A model generated the notes under the pieces. The model saw only the letters and a program-made list of their open reading frames with translations, was not told the origin of the DNA and did no database searches. Shown piece after piece: positions 23,501-34,414 of a DNA stretch of 64,000 bases (positions are counted from its first letter, which is position 1; each line of letters begins with the position of its first letter). The stretch spans positions 124,001-188,000 of the forward strand of contig JAOALB010000064.1 of the NCBI GenBank assembly GCA_025331125.1. Direction: 5' to 3'. Made by a program: the position numbers and the translations under genes. This DNA comes from Mycogone perniciosa. Taxonomy: Eukaryota; Ascomycota; Sordariomycetes; Hypocreales; Hypocreaceae.

Positions 23501-24145
23501 TATAGCCCCCAAACTTTCCTTTCTAACAGAGATATTAGCCAGCTATTCACACAATCATTACCCTGATCATTGGTTACGACCTACGAAGTACGAAGTCGAT
23601 CTGCTAAGTACGAGTCTCTGCTCAGCTACCCCTAACCCCCTGCCAACATAGCCACGCTCCCCGGGTTATCCCATTGAACACCACAAGATGCTTGTTCGCC
23701 AACCTCTTACCTTCTAGAAGGCGCTTCTAGCTGAATAGCAGTGGCTCGCTTAATATTCTCCGTAAATAACAGTGCACATGCAGTAAGACCAGACTGTCCG
23801 AACAACACAAGGACATGGAAGCATATCACACGCAATACGTACTTCGTAGAGTCAGCTCCATTAATCTAAGGAAATTGCACTCCTCGCAAACCGCCAAGAC
23901 AAGGCTCACAAATGACTGAACCTCATCAACTTCTAACTCTTAAGTGATTCCTCAATACGAAAGCACGAGCATCGTCCAATCGCTGACTTCGGCTTTTAAA
24001 CGGTCCATCCCAATGGCCACGCGACACTCGCAACGAGCACCGTTTAGCGCTGCCCTAGCCACTGCGACCCCTAACCCATGGCGCCCTGGCTAAAAATACA
24101 GCACGCCCCAGTCCCTGTAACCGACAGCCCACCGCCGCCAATAGA

Positions 24146-25487
24146 GTGCTAGGCTTGCCTGCAATCGCCATACCCAGCGCCCACCGAAAAAACCCCTGTT
24201 TCTTGCATCACATCACCCCTCGAGACCCTCGATTAAAACATCCCGCACGCTTCGTCCATTCCAGCTCTTCTCCGAGCGACTCTTCCACAGAGTCTCATGG
24301 CCTAAGAAATCAAGTGCGAGCGATGGCCATGGCGACGGCCCATTCGCGCCGCGGGCCTTCGTCCAATCTCCCCTCGACATTCGTGTCTCCTCCTCCGATC
24401 CTCTCCTCCCGCGCTCGCCCCTCCGGCGATAGTATCACCACTGCCGCCGCCACCTCCGGTCCGGACTTGTACGGCACCTCCGAACATGCTCCTCCTCTGC
24501 CGCCGCGATCTCCGCCTCCAGTGCCGTCTATACTGCAGCCCCGCGTGGCCGTTGTGTTGAACGTGCCGCCGCCGTGGCATCCGTGGCTCTTCGCTCTCCG
24601 GCTGTTGTCTATACTGCCCGCTCTGTGGTGGGGTCTGCCGTCGATGCTGCGGCTGCTTCTACATTTCCTGCCTGGACCGCCAGATCAGTTCCTACTCGTT
24701 CGACCTGTCGGTAATTTGGCTCCCTTGTCGTCTGCCTGTTCGACTTGCGCTGTGGACCAAGATGTTGGAACTACAACCACCGTGATCGTTGCACCGTATG
24801 CCTTGACCGAGACGGCCCTGGCTACTATATGGGTGCGTACACAGACTCTAGGGGAACGAGAGAAAGATAAAGACAATGACAACGGAACAAGCTAATTGGT
24901 ATTTGGGACGGGAATAGTGCTTCGCCTGTGGCTACCTCTCCTTCTTCTTTACCGACTGCCTCATGTCCAGATGGTAAGCTCCATCACATGTCAAAGAGCC
25001 TTCGTTACACGATCTAACAACTCCCCCCTCTCAGGCTCATAAACTACACTCCCCAAGCAACAATCGTCCGCCTCCTGTCCATTAACGCCGTCAACGCCTA
25101 TCTCACGCTCTCCATGCTCTCCCTCACGGGCGGCTTCGAAGACCCTCGCCTCCTCCTCCCAGGCTGGGTCGGCATAGCCACAGTACGCAACCCCCTCTCC
25201 CCCCCAGATGCAACGTTAACTCAGACAAACCGAAACTGCAGACCCTAACCGTATGCTACCACATCGCGCACCAGAAAATCAACATCCGCAAAGAAACCTC
25301 CACGTCGGTCAACGTCTTCTCCATTGCCAGCTACATCACCATGGTCCTCTTGCTGGCGCACATGCAATCCTACCAGACTGACTACCCCACCATGCCCATC
25401 ATGATCAAGGGCACCCACCTCTGGCATGAGGCTTTACGGCTTGTAGCCCATGTCAAGACCCTGATGAATGAACATGCCGAATTGTGA
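24146..25487 (+). CDS. EOS1: N-glycosylation protein Eos1
   Basis: ER membrane protein implicated in N-glycosylation and oxidative-stress tolerance in yeast. The conserved core starts at PPPWHPWLFALRLLSILPAL and includes PPDQFLLVRPVGNL, ALTETALATIW, then after an intron at 24833-24917 CFACGYLSFFFTDCLMSRW, after a second intron LINYTPQATIVRLLSINAVN and GGFEDPRLLLPGWVGIAT, and after a third intron TLTVCYHIAHQKINIRKETS, SVNVFSIASYITMVLLLAHM. The stop is TGA at 25485-25487. Four or more membrane spans are evident. The start is uncertain: the ATG at 24146 or a later one at 24323 (MAMATAHSRRGPSS) would both be in frame; the N-terminal 110 residues are low-complexity Pro/Ser-rich and unhelpful. Confidence 0.9.
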
Positions 25488-25689
25488 GGTGCTACTAGAT
25501 GATAGAAGACGACAAGGAGCAATGGAGGAGGGAGAAGAGTACAGCTGCACCAAATGACGTGCTTCAGGTAACGAGGGCACACCATCACTATGCCAGAAAC
25601 TACGATAGTCGATCTGGGGTTGCTTGGGGAGAGTCTTAGACATGGACTAGGGCGGGGATGATCGTTTTTGAGACCGCAAGTGCTTGGCA

Positions 25690-26060
25690 ATGTCTTGCCA
25701 TTTGTCGCTTGTCTATTTACTTACTCGCCAGGTGTTTGACTATTTATCAGCCAGCCGCTTGATCTTTTCGCTGTTCAACTAGGAGTTGTCATTCTCCTGG
25801 GATTTGGTCCTGGACGTCTTGTCACTTGTCTATTCACTATTCAGGTGTTTGATGTTGTCGTTCTCATGCTAAGAGTTGGGTCTTGCCATCTGTCACCTGT
25901 CTATTTACCAGTCGGGTGTCGGTTGTTGTTACTTGGAGCTGTGGTCGTTCTCCTAGGATTTAGTTTTTGCCGTCTTGTCACTGTCATTTACCAGTCAGGT
26001 GTTTGATGTTATCACTAGGAGTTGTGGTCGTTCTGCTACTGGGAGTTGATTAGCTAGTCG
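25690..26060. repeat. Degenerate minisatellite downstream of EOS1
   Basis: Four imperfect copies of a roughly 90-130 bp unit, with cores TCACYTGTCTATTYAC, CAGGTGTTTGATGTT and GGAGTTGTGGTCGTTCT recurring near 25700, 25825, 25900 and 25985. Copies differ by many substitutions and small deletions, so the array is old. Confidence 0.65.
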
Positions 26061-26654
26061 GGTTTTTGCAAGCATCGGAGTCACGGCGTTTACTCAATAG
26101 TATCAACACACATTGCAACCTAGATTTTGGTTTTTTTATCACGGCCCTTCCTTATCAGTAACTTGATTTGGTTTCCATCACGGCCTTCACTCATCAACAG
26201 CTTGATTTTGGATTCCTTGGCATTGTATCCTATTTTCCTAGACTACGGAGTACGGCTACAATTGAAACCCAAAAAAGAAAAAAAAGCATTTGTAAAGTAG
26301 CAAGTGACCGACAGGCCACGGAGTATCTTGGCCCGCAGTCAAAAACCTTTCCATCCCAACGTAAAAGCAGAGTGTTGTGACCACACTACCGCAACGGAGT
26401 GCAAGCCAGGAAACCCTCTTTCGAAGCTTCCGGCCAAACCTCCCAAAAGACACGGCTACCGGCCGGACTGGTGGAGAGGGATTCGTCGTCCTTGAACGCC
26501 CGAGGCCAAGACATGTAGGGCACAGCTTGGCAGACGAGCGTGGGCCCGCCTGGCAGAGCTGCACAGGTTTGTCTAGTGCCTCGTCCCCGACACCCTCGTC
26601 ACCAGCATGCTGTGAAGCCAAGTCGCTGGAAGGGCGGCGGCGCGTTGAGCGAGT
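26061..26654. other. Spacer downstream of SUI1
   Basis: It holds a polyA/AAAAG-rich stretch near 26270-26290 and one TACGGAGTAC motif at about 26242-26256. I see no gene. Confidence 0.35.
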
Positions 26655-27676
26655 TTAGGCACCGTGGACGGTGATGATGTCAGGAGAGAGGCCAAGGCCT
26701 GCCTTCTTGTCGACGAGGAATTCCAAGATCTTCTTTCGTTGATCTCCCTGAAGCTGAATCACCTCGCCCGCCTTCTCATCGGTGACCTTGTTGCCATTGC
26801 AGGCTGGAAACAGGGTTAGGAAATGGTCTGGAAACGCGGGTGGGGAAAGGCAGGTTGGAGGTTGGGCTTACCGAATTCCTTCCTGAAGAAGGTGAGAAGT
26901 TTGCCTGGGTCAAACTTCGCAGGAAGACCAGTGATGGTGGTCAGAGACTTGCGACCATTACGCTCTATGGCACGGATTAGTTAATCTGCGGAGAGAGATT
27001 GGGGCGTGGCACGTGATCCTGCGTCATCCTCGTAGACATACGGGAAAGCGTGCAGGTGCGGCCAAAGCGCAGGGGACAGGACAAAGAAAGACCTACGTTG
27101 GATACGAATATGGACGTGAGTCTCGACCTTTTTGGCGTTACCGGTGTCGTCGTCGGCTTCGGCGAAGGGGTCTATACGGAATGAGGAGTCAGCCAAACAT
27201 GTTTTTGATGAGATTGTGCAACGAAGATGGTCTGTTGTGGGAGGATGGTCCATCGAAGGTGGTCTCAAAGATGGTCTTGCTGTGGAAGGACAGCATGTTC
27301 CCATCTGAAGCGAGGGGTAGACCATCGAATAGAGCCCTTGATGTGGAAGGATAGTGTATCGAGGACAGTCTATCGATGGTCTCGAAGATGGGCTTGTTGT
27401 GAAAGGATAGCTTGTTCCCATTTCCCATCTGAAGTGAGATAGTCCATCAAATAGAGCCCTTGTTGGGGAAGGATAGTCTATCAAAGATGGCCTCTGAGAG
27501 GATGTGCACCACCCAGCGGTCCGGATCAAGAAATGCAGGTACAGGGACACGACAAGGGGAAAACGTGGCAGGGCGCGGGCATCACGACAGGGGCTTGTTT
27601 GACCATCTGGAAAAGGCGAACGGGGGGTTGGCAGAGACGCAGACGTACCGAAGGTCTTGAGATTTTCGATGGACAT
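26655..27676 (-). CDS. SUI1: Eukaryotic translation initiation factor 1 (eIF1/Sui1)
   Basis: Small 40S-bound factor that enforces start-codon selection. Start ATG at 27674-27676 (MSIENLKTF). A long first intron (about 470 nt, donor GTACGT, acceptor TATAG) joins to DPFAEADDDTGNAKKVETHV and HIRIQ; a second intron leads to QRNGRKSLTTITGLPAKFDP and GKLLTFFRKEF; a third leads to ACNGNKVTDEKAGEVIQLQG, DQRKKILEFLVDKKAG and the C-terminal SPDIITVHGA, with stop TAA at 26655-26657. The spliced product is about 115 residues and matches the Sui1 family throughout. The first intron carries internal tandem duplication. Confidence 0.96.
27225..27495. repeat. Imperfect tandem duplication inside SUI1 intron 1
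   Basis: Two copies of a block of about 120 bp (27285-27400 and 27400-27495) share TGTTCCCATCTGAAG, the block around AGTCCATCAAATAGAGCCCTT / AGACCATCGAATAGAGCCCTT and GGAAGGATAGT. The shorter element TCGATGGTCTC / TCAAAGATGG recurs several times. It keeps long open frames on both strands that are not protein genes. Confidence 0.7.
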
Positions 27677-29157
27677 AAACTCGGATGTTCCTGGGATCCT
27701 TGGGAAAAGGGTTGTTGTAGGAGGACGGGGGTTTCAAAGACCGACGGCTGTAAAGAGCGGCGGTCTCGATGCGATGTTTGTCTTGTTTGGACTCGGCAAA
27801 GAGTTTGCCTTGAGAGTTGGGAGGTTTGCTGATGGAGCGGAGAGGGGATGAGTCGTGAGCGGTTTTCGTGCGAGAAAATGCGAAGACAACGACGATGTCG
27901 AGGTCGATATGCGACGAAGTTATGGGAGAGATGGAGAGAAGAGAAGAGAAGTTGAGTGGTGATGTGATAAGGAAGAAGATAGAAATTCCGAGATGAATGT
28001 AACTGGTCTCGACGAGGGGAAAACAGGAGAAGCGAAAGGGAGGAGGGGCAGGTGGCCACAAAAGTGGGCCCGCTCCCCACACCCGTGCTGGCCGATGGAT
28101 GCCTCGGAAATGAGGCAGAAGACGCGGTTACAGGGCGCGGTTACAGGTTACAGGGCGCTCAGTGGCCAGGGCCCAGCGGCCAGGGCTCTGAAATACAGCG
28201 CACTTGGTGGTCGCCTAGCGGTCGCCTCAGCCCCCGGCACCCCCCAACTCAGCAGCCACACACCGCCATATGGACGCTGTCCCAGCCCGAGTGTCTCAGC
28301 TGGCGGCCTCGCCACTGTTTGTGGTCTGTTTGCTCTCAGAGTGTGACTTTTTGCTCTCCTGACGGCGACACGTGGGAGATGTAAAGGCTGGTTGACGGCT
28401 GGAATCTGGATGCCTGGTTCGAGCAATAAGGATACATCGATAGGATAGATAAGATACTTTGTACGTGTTGCATAACGCATTGTGGCAGTACAGTCGGTGA
28501 TGACGAGCGTAAGAGTCATACAGTGTTGGTGGTGGCCAAAGGCTTGGGCAAACAGCAATCATTGGACATGGGGATGGAGTACTTGATACCGCCATACACC
28601 TTATCGAAAGGATATCCGAGTGTGTATACGAAGTACGACAAACAAAATCCACCGCACTGGCTGGACCCTCAGACTACATGTACGAAGTACGGAGTACGGA
28701 ATAGCGGACTCGCCACAGAGGTAACTCGCATGTTTACCGCCACCTAGGCTGAGGGTTCTCTCCGTGAGTCAGTTCGGAGATGCCCGTAATGGGACGGCGG
28801 CGTCAAGCTCTATTGCAGGGATATGCTGATGCTATGGCATTCGAGCCGGTATATACGTCATGGTTATTGTGTATCCAAACTTGCACGATGACGATAACTA
28901 TGTTTGTAACGCTGCTGACTGGGAGGTGTCGGAGGATCAAGAAGCAAGTTGTTGGACTAATGGTTAAGTGTGTACATTTCCGAGGAATCCCAGACTGGAT
29001 ATTGGGTAACGGGAGGTGAGTGACCGTCAGGACAACAACTTGGATGGATGGGAGGGGAGAGGGCAACATCGAGGACCACATCGGTCAGCGGCTCATATGA
29101 CTCCCCGATGCAGTCCTCGAGAAGAGCCAACGGTGGTCCTCGTCGGTGTATGAGCAA

Positions 29158-29268
29158 CGGCAGGACAGGACAGGACAGGACGGGACAGACGAGGACTACA
29201 TTAATCCCGAGGACAGGACAGGACGGGACAGACGAGGACTACATTGATCCCGAGGACAGGACATCGAT
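29158..29268. repeat. GGACA microsatellite and 53-bp direct duplication
   Basis: A block with GGACAGGACGGGACAGACG, then AGGACTACATTRATCCCG, is repeated twice in tandem, nearly identical (one A/G difference), bordered by (GGACA)n. The near identity indicates a recent duplication. Confidence 0.8.
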
Positions 29269-29372
29269 CTTGACGAGTTCGAAAAGTCGTTTCCGTCTTT
29301 CCAACTGTTCGCCGCCGGGACCGGAGGACCAATCTGCTCTGCTGCGGCGGAGAGACTGACGGGAGAGACTGA

Positions 29373-29415
29373 CAGGAGAAACAGGAGAGGAGAGAGGAGA
29401 GGAGAGAGGAGAGCA
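29373..29415. repeat. Purine microsatellite (GAGAG/GAGAGGA)n
   Basis: A run of GAGAGGAGAGAGGAGAGGAG-type units, about 40 bp, in the spacer. Confidence 0.75.
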
Positions 29416-29859
29416 GTCTTTTGTTGTGGACAGGAGTCATCTATATGAATAGGAGCTATGTAGATGGGAGCTATGTATAGAATCTATCCTTGAGAGCTCA
29501 TTCTATAAGCTTGTGCCTTTATTTGGTCTATTCCTCGTGGCTATCTGCTCTGTTTGCAACGAGACGCCGCGTGAAAAAGGGGCGGCTGCATAGTATAGTA
29601 TGTCCTAGCGAAGTGCCCCGAAGACCACCACAGCAGCAGTACCATTTCCAATTTGTGACGATTAACAGCCCTGAGGACCATTAAGAGTCGTGCTCGTTTC
29701 CTACATCAAAAGTGAACCCTCTCTCACCGTGGGTTGACGCATTTCCCCCTTACCCCCAGCCACTGTCAGCCAAACCCAGCTCTTTCATTCAACACAATTC
29801 TCTTCATACTACCCAAAACACATCTTCCATGATTCACCCACCATTTCCCAACCTAGAAG

Positions 29860-30131
29860 ATGCACGCGGACCCCTCTAAAGTCTCTGCACCACCAACTGC
29901 ATCCGCCGAGATGGCAGAAATCGTCCCACCCGCATATTAAGAACATCAACGCTTTTGCAGCGCGACGAAAACGACCCCTTCGAAGCCACGGCCATCTCAA
30001 GAGACTCTGTCTCATCATTAGAGCACCGAGTGTATACACTGATCATCGTTTACCAGCTACGGATGTGGAAGGGGCAATATCGACTCGCAGAGGAACAGGA
30101 TGGCGATGATTCTGGAACAAATAGAGAATAA
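29860..30131 (+). CDS. Possible small two-exon hypothetical gene
   Basis: ATG at 29860 opens MHADPSKVSAPPTASAEMAE, then a stop. A candidate 43-nt intron (donor GTCCCA, acceptor TTTTGCAG) would connect to RDENDPFEATAISRDSVSSL, EHRVYTLIIVYQLRMWKGQY and RLAEEQDGDDSGTNRE, ending at TAA 30129-30131. Composition is protein-like, but the donor is weak and I recognise no family. It may equally be a fragment. Confidence 0.25.
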
Positions 30132-30353
30132 CCCGAAGAAGTTTCGAGAGCAATACGAATCCTAGGTACTATCTGCAAGCATTATCCATCGCCCACAACA
30201 ACTATGCTTTCTTAGAGACTACCTACGTGCCCACGTCTTAGACCCCTTATTTACCACACAAAGACAAGGATTTCTGGTTTCTCTGGATATCCAATGTCCT
30301 TATATATCTCTACCTTGCCATGGAAGGTAAATAAACAGCAGGCACATCACGAC

Positions 30354-31838
30354 TCAATGGCAACTTGGCCCTGTCTTGATCAACTTCGCCACATTCTCAT
30401 AATAACCCTCAACACCACCATACTTGTCAAATATAGCTTGCACATCCACCTCATCCTCATTCGTACGCTTCCTCCCCAGTAGACAGGTATTCCTCGTGCT
30501 AGGAATGCGCAGCATCTCCGTCTCAACCTCCCAGCCGCAGTCTTCGGCAATCTGCGAAACCCAGTCGACGAGAGATGCGTACATCGACTTGGGCTTGGAC
30601 TTGTCGCGCGGTGGGGGCGCCCGGTACTTTTCCCCCGTGAGGTTGTGGCTGCAGCAGGGGATCATGATGAACGGACACTGTGAAATCATGGCCAGGATGG
30701 GCGTCCAGGGTGTAAGCTCGTCGGCATGGTTGGAAACGATAAAGGTGCCCTTTGGGAAAGTTCCGTCGTGGATATCACATGGTTGGATTTGCTCTGAGGG
30801 CTCTGCGCTGGCCTTTGTTTTAGGCACGACGGACGGTAGCAGAAGACGCTCTTCAAGGGACGTGCCTGATGGCGAGGAATCAGCTGGGGTTTTGTACTGA
30901 GCCCACGACTTGCGTTGTCTAGCATCAAATCCCCAGCCAGAGTATCCCTCCTGCGTCAAGATGTAAACGAGCAAACCATTGCCGCAGCCGATGTCTACAA
31001 AGCCGGGAAACTTCGTAGAACTGTTGTACATATCGGCCCATAGCTCAAGGAGAAAGGCTGCGATGCCCAGGTCCTCAAACACATGTTTTGTGGGATCTGT
31101 ATTCTCGGCCCAGGTATCAACCAGCCGCCGAGCATATTTACACTTGAGGAACGCATAGCGATCCTGGAATCGTTGTTGCGGGATGACGACGTCGTGATGG
31201 ACTCGTTTCACGTAGCCCACTTCACTACCTTGTCCATGCTTGTGGATGATTTCGAGGAGATGATAGGCCGTCCTCTGTAATCTCGACTCGCTCACTGGGT
31301 GTTCGGGGTACGGTAGGAAGTGGATAGATACTTTGCCTTCGCTTTCCATGGGATCCCATTCATGAAGATGAGCGATACCCTGAACTTTGGGATGATAGAA
31401 GGGAAGATCTTGAGCACAAAACACGTGTGGAGTGTACAAAACAAGTGTCGATATAGTCGTGGTGTTCTTCTTTGACTCGTAAAACGAACATGTCTGATGT
31501 AACGGCCTATCCCTCCGCTCATTCCTGGGGATCAACTTGCGCACCAGAGTCCTTTGCCGGATCATGCCGCGCACCTCTCGCGTGATGGGACTAGCAAAGG
31601 AATCGACCGTGAGGTCACTAGCGGAGCCTGGGCCCTGCTGGTCGTCGTATAGGATGTCGGCGCGGAACAGCCAGGTGGAGTTGAGGTTGGGATTCTTCAC
31701 GAGATTCATCATCTTCTCTGTAAAGATAGCGGGCCCAAAGGTACAGGGATGGCTGTACAGAGGCTCCCACTTGTTACCGGCGAAATCTTTGAAGAATGGT
31801 GGAGACCCCGAAGGGAGCTGCTCTGGCTGGAATGCCAT
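30354..31838 (-). CDS. TRM44: tRNA (uracil-O(2)-)-methyltransferase
   Basis: Intronless, 494 residues from ATG at 31836-31838. The enzyme makes 2'-O-methyluridine at position 44 of tRNA-Ser in the cytosol using S-adenosylmethionine. The SAM-binding motif is FVDIGCGNGLLVYILTQEGY with the following GWGFDARQRKSW (residues about 290-325). Downstream landmarks of the Trm44 family are IVSNHADELTPWTPILA, PFIMIPCCSHNLTGEKYRAP and the C-terminal STRNTCLLGRKR. The N-terminal half includes IREVRGMIRQRTLVRKLIPR-like conserved sequence (here TREVRGMIRQRTL). Length is within the family range and no lesions are seen. Confidence 0.94.
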   Translation of the reverse strand: MAFQPEQLPSGSPPFFKDFAGNKWEPLYSHPCTFGPAIFTEKMMNLVKNPNLNSTWLFRADILYDDQQGPGSASDLTVDSFASPITREVRGMIRQRTLVRKLIPRNERRDRPLHQTCSFYESKKNTTTISTLVLYTPHVFCAQDLPFYHPKVQGIAHLHEWDPMESEGKVSIHFLPYPEHPVSESRLQRTAYHLLEIIHKHGQGSEVGYVKRVHHDVVIPQQRFQDRYAFLKCKYARRLVDTWAENTDPTKHVFEDLGIAAFLLELWADMYNSSTKFPGFVDIGCGNGLLVYILTQEGYSGWGFDARQRKSWAQYKTPADSSPSGTSLEERLLLPSVVPKTKASAEPSEQIQPCDIHDGTFPKGTFIVSNHADELTPWTPILAMISQCPFIMIPCCSHNLTGEKYRAPPPRDKSKPKSMYASLVDWVSQIAEDCGWEVETEMLRIPSTRNTCLLGRKRTNEDEVDVQAIFDKYGGVEGYYENVAKLIKTGPSCH

Positions 31839-32241
31839 TTTGCTATGAGCTTGTTGCTGGATGGCCTTGAGTCCGGGATATCAACTTCGGAACTATGTGT
31901 TATTTCTGATGTTGGGTTTTATATGAAGTCTTGATCGACGGCATGGAAAGACAGTGTTTGTTGAGCTGAGATTTTTTACCCCTCTCAAATACCCCTCCAT
32001 AACCCCGCTGTACGACCTGAGATCAGCCCACTGCTTTCTATCATGTCATGAATTGCAACTCGAATCATCAACTCTTACGACTACAGAGCCCGGACAACAG
32101 TTAAGTAAGAGAAGGAAGTATATTTGAGTGGAAGATATACCAAACTCCATTGAATGGATTCTGTAAGGACCATTTCCCCAGCTTGCCATTACCTATCATC
32201 AGCACAGCAAAATCAACCTTTGATTTCTACACAGACTACAC
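31839..32241. other. Spacer TRM44 5' end to HET gene 3' end
   Basis: 403 bp that should include the TRM44 promoter; nothing else is recognised. Confidence 0.35.
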
Positions 32242-34137
32242 TCAAACCAGTGAAATATTCATTTGACGTCCACACTCATACCAACCCCGATCCATGTTCG
32301 TAATCACCCCGAGCCGCTCAAAGAACCCCCAGCCATACCTCTCCGACGCAGTCAACACCAGACCAACAAAGCCATGTGTGCCAGTGTGGCCCAGCATAGC
32401 GATGAATCCGCTACCCCTGAGTTGACTCACATTTCCCATCTCACGACGATACCTCTGCATTAAAGGAGTGGAAGAAATGAATACAGAGTGTGGCCTCGTC
32501 GCAAGCCTGCCATCGCTCGCAAACCATATAGCTCTTGGCTCGGGATCGTTTGGGTGAATATAGAAAGCGTAATGACGTTCTTCATCCTCGTCATGGAAAA
32601 TCCCACAGGGAGTCATGCGGCCGTTGAACTTGATGACGCCTGCAGTCGTAGCACCAAAAGGATCGTCATCATCAACAACACAATATGCCGTCTGGACTTC
32701 GGCAATCGACGCAAAGGACTGGAAATGATGCCACAACACTCCGCAATTGAGCGACGCCCACGACCAAGTTGGAGTGCGGTGCCCAGACTCCGGTAAAGTC
32801 AACGTCATGCTGGTGATTCCAGGGCAGGGCCTGGCGTACCACAGAAGATCAGCGAAGATGGTGCTGCGCCAAAGACCCGCCAGAAACAGATTGTCAGGTG
32901 CTTGTGGCATCTTCATAGCTGTATCAGCTATTGCCGAGAGCTTCTCAGGGGTATAGGCGAGCCTGATCGAGTACACCTCGACGAACTCTCGCCACCCGAT
33001 GTCGTCTGGAATAGGGTCGGTCGTATCCAGACGTGAGAGAGCAAACTCTGTGTGGAAATCATACGCGACCCGATGCGTTTTGCACGTGTAGTAGAAGGCG
33101 TTTGGAGTAAGATGCAACACCCGGCACGCTCGCAAAGGCTCCTCAAAGACAAAACCTGGAGCGTGCACCGGTCTCATCCCGTTCAGTGACTCCCAGATGC
33201 CAATGGCGATCAGTGTAGGGCTGAGCTGGCCGGAATCCTGAGAAGCGTACGAATGATACCGCTTGCGGACGTTGATAGGAACTTGTACGCCGAGCGGCGT
33301 CTCGAACTGCAGTGTCTTGGTGCTCCAGTCATCATCTTCGGCTCCAAGATGCGGTACACGGGGAGTGGACGGTTTGCTGACGTAGACAACGAGAGCCTCA
33401 TGGAAAATCTTTCCCATCACGACTGAATTTTCTGTCCCGTCCGATGTGCAGTTCTGGACAATACAGAGCACATCAATCCAGAGCCAGTCGATGGAGAGGG
33501 CGCGGCACGTTAGGATGAAATTCCTAAACGTCGCAGGCAACTCAATGAAATCAATGTTCTGCTTGAAGGCATCCATGTTGCGGCTCGTGAGCTTCAACAG
33601 GCCCAAGTCTCCCCAGTCATGGCTGAGTGTAGCCCATTTGGCATCAGCAGGCGGCGATTCGAAGAGTCTGAGCCTGTTCAAGCCATCACCCAGATACAGG
33701 AGCCGCTTGGGCACAAAGTCTGGCCACAGCCTCTGACATCCCGGGTGCAGGTTGAAGCACTCGTGAATGCGTCTCTTGAAAAAGTCCATGGAGCACTGGT
33801 CAGGAGTGCCCACGACTTGTGGCGATGGGAGACCCGTACACGGGGCACCAACCGTCAGCACGTCCTGAGGTGAGCTGCAGGACAACTCGAATTCAGCTCG
33901 GTGCTCCTGTGTGATTTCTTGGTTGTCGGTTATGTATCCAGTGTATGTAACCACCAAGGGAAAGCCTTCGCAAACCCGTATGGTTACTTCTTGATACATG
34001 CCAAGCCTGGTTTGTGCAACCCAATTCATATCTTCACTAGCGAAGAATTGGTCCAACATCTCGCAGATGAAACGACAGTAACGGCAGTCGTGAAACGGCC
34101 TCCCGGTAGCAGGATTGATATCCCGAGTCTGGATCAA
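32242..34137 (-). CDS. HET-domain (heterokaryon incompatibility) protein, 5' end unresolved
   Basis: HET domains are fungal nonself-recognition/cell-death effector modules. The pattern is clear around residues 165-232 of the visible frame: AKWATLSHDWGD, FKQNIDFIELPATFRNFIL, RALSIDWLWIDVLCIVQN. An upstream Cys cluster (DCRYCRFICEML) is typical of the region before the HET domain. The C-terminal part contains the usual post-HET block (GHRTPTWSWASLNCGVLWHH) and ends QMNISLV. The frame is open upstream of TTG at 34135-34137 but contains no ATG before a stop, so a first exon further upstream (perhaps joined at the TTAG near 34155) is likely missing from this call. No internal stop or frameshift is seen, so the gene may be functional. 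Confidence 0.85.
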   Translation of the reverse strand: MIQTRDINPATGRPFHDCRYCRFICEMLDQFFASEDMNWVAQTRLGMYQEVTIRVCEGFPLVVTYTGYITDNQEITQEHRAEFELSCSSPQDVLTVGAPCTGLPSPQVVGTPDQCSMDFFKRRIHECFNLHPGCQRLWPDFVPKRLLYLGDGLNRLRLFESPPADAKWATLSHDWGDLGLLKLTSRNMDAFKQNIDFIELPATFRNFILTCRALSIDWLWIDVLCIVQNCTSDGTENSVVMGKIFHEALVVYVSKPSTPRVPHLGAEDDDWSTKTLQFETPLGVQVPINVRKRYHSYASQDSGQLSPTLIAIGIWESLNGMRPVHAPGFVFEEPLRACRVLHLTPNAFYYTCKTHRVAYDFHTEFALSRLDTTDPIPDDIGWREFVEVYSIRLAYTPEKLSAIADTAMKMPQAPDNLFLAGLWRSTIFADLLWYARPCPGITSMTLTLPESGHRTPTWSWASLNCGVLWHHFQSFASIAEVQTAYCVVDDDDPFGATTAGVIKFNGRMTPCGIFHDEDEERHYAFYIHPNDPEPRAIWFASDGRLATRPHSVFISSTPLMQRYRREMGNVSQLRGSGFIAMLGHTGTHGFVGLVLTASERYGWGFFERLGVITNMDRGWYECGRQMNISLV

Positions 34138-34414
34138 CGTCCTGGTACTAATATCTGAGAGACATAGGTAAGGTCTTCTCGTTATATTAGCCAGCGTTTG
34201 ATGCCGGCCAGACTGTGTGTTCCATGCGCTTCTTGCCGAATATGGACTGCGATGACGGAATGGCTACAAGTTGTAGCAGATAGGGCAGATTGTTTGGGAA
34301 GTGGTGGGGGTGTTGTGCATCAGAGAACCAGCCATGGCGCCGGCATGGGATGTCTCTCCGGTGTACTGCAAGCCGTTCATGTTGCGGATTACCTTGATTG
34401 CCACTTAGGATCAA

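Larger units (their letters stand above)
20129..24145. other. Long gene-poor interval, 4 kb
   Basis: Between the divergently placed RRM gene and EOS1. The only coding-like stretch is the weak hypothetical at 22438-23213. The interval is AT-richer than its flanks around 22.0-23.3 kb and carries a cluster of TACTTCGTA/TACGAAGTA motifs at 23453-23500, 23581-23612 and 23849-23862. No transposon domain or terminal repeat was recognised. Confidence 0.4.
27677..29859. other. Gene-poor spacer upstream of SUI1, 2.2 kb
   Basis: It includes the SUI1 promoter. Short imperfect repeats of GCGGTTACAGGGC and GGCCAGGGC lie at 28125-28190, and TACGAAGTACGGAGTACGG at 28680-28700. I see no recognisable gene. 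Confidence 0.4.

Noticed and set aside
20129..24145. Transposable element in the gene-poor interval
   Set aside because: No transposase, reverse transcriptase or integrase motifs, and no long terminal or inverted repeats, were visible on either strand.
26981..27676. Long minus-strand open frame of 231 codons starting at the SUI1 ATG
   Set aside because: It only reads through the repeat-bearing first intron; only the first nine codons belong to eIF1, and the remaining exons match the family after splicing.
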